Assembly (NCBI RefSeq): GCF_003664035.1 | Contig: NZ_RCCK01000010.1 | Coordinates: 434,001 to 498,000 of the forward strand | Direction of reading: 5' to 3' | DNA from: Pedobacter alluvionis | GTDB taxonomy: Bacteria; Bacteroidota; Bacteroidia; Sphingobacteriales; Sphingobacteriaceae | Length of the DNA stretch: 64,000 bases | Part shown: one piece after another, positions 61,817-64,000 of the stretch | How positions within the stretch are numbered: the first letter of the stretch is position 1 | Layout of the letters: every line of letters begins with the position of its first letter | The notes under the pieces: model-generated | Told to the model about the DNA's origin: nothing | The model's database searches: none | The model's input: only the letters and a program-made list of their open reading frames with translations | Made by a program: the position numbers and the translations under genes

Positions 61817-61844
61817 AGCCCCGTTGTAAAATCGGGGCTTTTTT
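61817..61844 (+). terminator. Terminator of the division cluster
   Basis: AGCCCCG (61817-61823) and CGGGGCT (61833-61839) form a GC-rich stem with a 9-nt loop, followed by six T. It is the first convincing terminator seen after mraZ. Confidence 0.9.
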
Positions 61845-61897
61845 GGCATAAAATTGGAGTACTAAAAACCTTAATCGGAGCCTGAAAGATCATTAGG

Positions 61898-61928
61898 TTG
61901 ATTTTAAGACGAATAAAGCGTAAATTCG
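61898..61928 (+). promoter_or_regulatory. Promoter of the alpha-oxoamine synthase gene
   Basis: TTG (61898-61900), a 20-bp spacer and TAAATTCG (61921-61928) approximate the Bacteroidota promoter. The TTG start codon lies 31 bp further on. Confidence 0.4.
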
Positions 61929-61959
61929 CAAAATTTCATTATAAAAAATACATAATACA

Positions 61960-63201
61960 TTGGATATATTTGATAAGATAGCAAAGCACATGGGGCCGCT
62001 TGGCCAACACCAGAAATGGTCTCATGGGTATTTCTCATTTCCAAAATTAGAGGGAGAAATTGCACCTCATATGCAATTTCGTGGAAAAGAGCATTTGGTT
62101 TGGAGTTTAAACAACTACTTAGGTTTAGCCAATCACCCGGAAGTTAGAAAAGCAGATGAAGAAGCAGCTGCAAAATTTGGTATGGCTTACCCTATGGGAG
62201 CCCGCATGATGAGTGGTAACTCAAACTATCACGAACAGCTGGAGCAGGAACTTGCAGAATTTGTAGGTAAACCCGATGCATTTCTATTAAACTATGGTTA
62301 TCAGGGCATGGTATCCATTATCGATACTTTGGTTGACAGAAACGATGTGGTGGTATATGATGCAGAATCGCATGCCTGTATTGTAGATGGATTACGTTTG
62401 CATATGGGTAAACGTTTTGTTTACAAACATAATGATATCGAAAGTGCCCGTAAGCAATTGGAGCGTGCCACCAAACTTGTTGAAGAAACTGGTGGTGGGA
62501 TTCTTTTAATTACAGAAGGTGTTTTCGGAATGAGTGGTGCTCAGGGCAAATTAAAGGAAATCGTTGATCTTAAAAAAGATTTCAATTTCCGTATACTGGT
62601 TGATGATGCGCATGGTTTTGGTACCATGGGTAAAACCGGGGCCGGTACACATGAAGCACAGGACTGTATTGAAGGAATTGACGTTTACTTTGGAACATTC
62701 GCCAAATCAATGGCAGGTATTGGTGCATTCGTTGCTTCAACAGAACAAATTACCAATTTCTTAAGGTATAATATGCGTTCTCAGACTTTTGCTAAAGCAT
62801 TACCTATGCCAATGGTAATTGGTTTATTAAAGCGCTTAGAATTGCTTAAAAGCAAACCTGAATTAAAAGATAAACTTTGGGAAATTGCAATGACCCTTCA
62901 AAAAGGATTGCGCGAACGCGGATTCGATTTAGGTGTTACCGATTCAGTAGTTACTCCGGTTTTCTTGAAAGGTGAACTTTCTGATGCGACTGCAATTACT
63001 TACGATTTACGCGAGAATTATAGCATCTTCTGCTCAATCGTAGTTTATCCGGTAATTCCAAAGGGAATGATCGAACTTCGTTTAATTCCTACTGCAGTTC
63101 ACACGCTGGAAGACGTACAACGTACTTTAGATGCTTTTAGCGAAGTTGCTGAAAAATTAGAGAACGGGTATTATAAAGAAAATCTTTTCGCTACTGTTTA
63201 A
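61960..63201 (+). CDS. Alpha-oxoamine synthase family enzyme (serine palmitoyltransferase / KBL / BioF-like)
   Basis: 413 residues. PLP-dependent fold type I: the cofactor Lys is in YFGTFAKSMAGIGAFVAS (Lys249), with ILVDDAHGFGTMGKTGAGTH carrying the D-x-A-H motif and SLNNYLGLANHPEVRKA the N-terminal 'N-Y-L-G' motif. Members condense an amino acid with an acyl-CoA. In sphingolipid-making Bacteroidota the serine palmitoyltransferase belongs here, but this sequence differs from the well-known Sphingobacterium enzyme, so glycine- or other amino-acid-using activity is also possible. The start is TTG; the first ATG (61990) would cut only ten residues. It has its own promoter and terminator. Confidence 0.88.
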   Translation: MDIFDKIAKHMGPLGQHQKWSHGYFSFPKLEGEIAPHMQFRGKEHLVWSLNNYLGLANHPEVRKADEEAAAKFGMAYPMGARMMSGNSNYHEQLEQELAEFVGKPDAFLLNYGYQGMVSIIDTLVDRNDVVVYDAESHACIVDGLRLHMGKRFVYKHNDIESARKQLERATKLVEETGGGILLITEGVFGMSGAQGKLKEIVDLKKDFNFRILVDDAHGFGTMGKTGAGTHEAQDCIEGIDVYFGTFAKSMAGIGAFVASTEQITNFLRYNMRSQTFAKALPMPMVIGLLKRLELLKSKPELKDKLWEIAMTLQKGLRERGFDLGVTDSVVTPVFLKGELSDATAITYDLRENYSIFCSIVVYPVIPKGMIELRLIPTAVHTLEDVQRTLDAFSEVAEKLENGYYKENLFATV

Positions 63202-63221
63202 GATCAATCAAAATTATACAG

Positions 63222-63252
63222 AGCCCTTTAAACATGTTTGAAGGGCTTTTTT
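63222..63252 (+). terminator. Terminator after the alpha-oxoamine synthase gene
   Basis: AGCCCTT (63222-63228) and AAGGGCT (63241-63247) enclose AAACATGTTT, which is itself self-complementary. A run of six T follows. Confidence 0.85.
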
Positions 63253-63453
63253 GTATAAGTTATTTTTTTAAAATACTGTATATCAGGATTTTGTCTTTCC
63301 GATATCGCGTAATATGTTTATAAAGCCATAACATGTGGAAAAAAACGTTTTAGAAGGCTGTTTTTTATTATTCTAAAAATTTTTTTATTTCGTTAAACCC
63401 TTTAAATTAGATAATTAAAACTAAAAACCTTAGAACCATAGGAGTAATTAAAA

Positions 63454-63630
63454 ATGAAAAAATTCGAAGAAGTAAAAAGTTTAGTGGCAGCTTTAGAAGC
63501 TGATGCAGACAAATTTTATAACAAAGGCAACAGCGCAGCCGGCACCCGTATACGTAAAGGTATGCAGGATTTGAAAAACTTAGCCCAAGCTATCCGTTTA
63601 GAAGTTCAGGAAACCAAAAATAAAGCTTAA
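63454..63630 (+). CDS. Histone H1-like DNA-binding protein (Bacteroidota type)
   Basis: 58 residues, preceded by a good ribosome site AGGAG (63440-63444) 9 bp ahead. The protein starts MKKFEEVKSLVAALEADADK, continues FYNKGNSAAGTRIRKGMQDL and ends in a Lys-rich helix. This is the Hc1-like small histone family (PF07432 type) found in most Bacteroidota. It likely binds DNA non-specifically and is probably abundant. The 'A-A-G-T-R-x-R-K-x-x-Q' block is its hallmark. Single-gene unit with a strong terminator directly behind. Confidence 0.92.
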   Translation: MKKFEEVKSLVAALEADADKFYNKGNSAAGTRIRKGMQDLKNLAQAIRLEVQETKNKA

Positions 63631-63648
63631 ACAAAAAATATTATTGTT

Positions 63649-63683
63649 AAGAGCCTCAGAATTTTTCTGAGGCTCTTTTTTTT
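63649..63683 (+). terminator. Terminator after the histone H1-like gene
   Basis: GAGCCTCAGA (63651-63660) and TCTGAGGCTC (63666-63675) form a 10-bp perfect stem with a 5-nt loop, extended by two A-T pairs and followed by eight T. Confidence 0.95.
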
Positions 63684-63829
63684 AACCAATGTTAATTTTT
63701 TGTAAATATATATATTGCTGTTAATGTAAAATTTATAATACAAATTAACCTTTGTAAAATAAGTTTTTTAGCTTTCTTATTATTTGCTCCAGGTCGTCTT
63801 TTAGAGATAACATTTGCGGAATTTTGATG

Positions 63830-63845
63830 TTATGACACGTCATAA
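63830..63845. promoter_or_regulatory. Perfect 16-bp palindrome, possible operator
   Basis: TTATGAC (63830-63836), AC, GTCATAA (63839-63845) is an exact dyad. It lies in an otherwise empty 238-bp region between the histone terminator and a possible gene start at 63922. It resembles operators of dimeric regulators; none can be named. Confidence 0.4.
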
Positions 63846-63921
63846 GATTTAAGGCAAAGTAATTAATTTACTTAAGTGAGCGGTCATCTGGTAGGATTGA
63901 AAACATTATTAGCAGGATAAG

Positions 63922-64000
63922 GTGTCAAAACATTTGCAATACAATAAGGCAGAAAGTAAGGATGTAAGTTATATATTGAATGTGCTCCGTAGCATACATG
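63922..64000 (+). CDS. Possible gene start cut by the right edge
   Basis: From GTG 63922 the frame stays open to the window end (26 codons), beginning MSKHLQYNKAESKDVSYI. An AGGATAAG just ahead could serve as ribosome site, and a TAG lies four codons upstream. The peptide is not recognised and is too short to judge. Confidence 0.25.
   Translation, partial: MSKHLQYNKAESKDVSYILNVLRSIH

Noticed and set aside
63342..63351. AAAACGTTTT before the histone H1-like gene as a second LacI-type operator
   Set aside because: The core is only AT-rich self-complementary sequence around CG, without the outer GC/GC pair seen at 35517-35528.

Overview
The window comes from a Bacteroidota chromosome, most likely a Sphingobacteriaceae member such as Pedobacter or a close relative. 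This is judged from gene content and family style: a SusC/SusD pair, an UpxY-type antiterminator, an FtsL and histone H1-like protein of Bacteroidota type, a dcw cluster without ddl, promoters of the TTTG/TAnnTTTG type, and low GC. No rRNA, tRNA, CRISPR array or intact insertion sequence was seen.

Region 1 (1-29,486, all minus strand) is one long extracellular polysaccharide / O-antigen locus. Read in the direction of transcription it begins with the export and control genes (Wza-like lipoprotein, Wzc-like tyrosine autokinase, UpxY antiterminator). It continues with a glycosyltransferase and an ABC exporter (Wzm, Wzt with a C-terminal sugar-binding domain), then some 15 glycosyltransferases mixed with four methyltransferase-like proteins, a DegT-type sugar aminotransferase and a cupin. 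It ends with a Wzy-like polymerase and a glycosyltransferase cut by the window edge. Most genes overlap or abut, so this is probably one operon. Three gene fossils lie in its junctions: an asparagine synthetase N-terminus, an FkbM methyltransferase C-terminus and a probable glycosyltransferase C-terminus. They suggest past module exchange.

Region 2 (29,487-33,806) holds about 1 kb of non-coding, repeat-like DNA, then plus-strand genes: two related small secreted proteins with a C-terminal membrane anchor, a GT2 glycosyltransferase, and a WecA/TagO-type initiating phosphoglycosyltransferase preceded by a perfect 16-bp hairpin. Region 3 (33,949-37,284) is central metabolism: GAPDH, a convergent DoxX-like protein, then a GNAT acetyltransferase with phosphoglycerate kinase. 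Their promoter overlaps a LacI/PurR-type palindrome. Region 4 (37,302-44,371, minus) is a SusD/SusC pair and a PepSY membrane protein, with a frameshifted gene remnant between them.

Region 5 (about 44,730-61,844, plus) is the division and cell wall cluster: mraZ-rsmH-ftsL-ftsI-murE-mraY-murD-ftsW-[GxxExxY protein]-murG-murC-ftsQ-ftsA-ftsZ. It starts behind three 10-bp-spaced GTGGT repeats that look like the MraZ operator. The most unusual features lie in its spacers. Three gaps (before murE, murD and murC) are built largely of degenerate repeats with an exact 7-nt period. The ftsW-murG gap holds a GxxExxY gene bracketed by nested inverted repeats. The ftsA-ftsZ gap carries three copies of the DnaA-box-like nonamer TTTTCCACA. 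After the ftsZ terminator come an alpha-oxoamine synthase (sphingolipid-type family) and a 58-residue histone H1-like protein, both with clear terminators.
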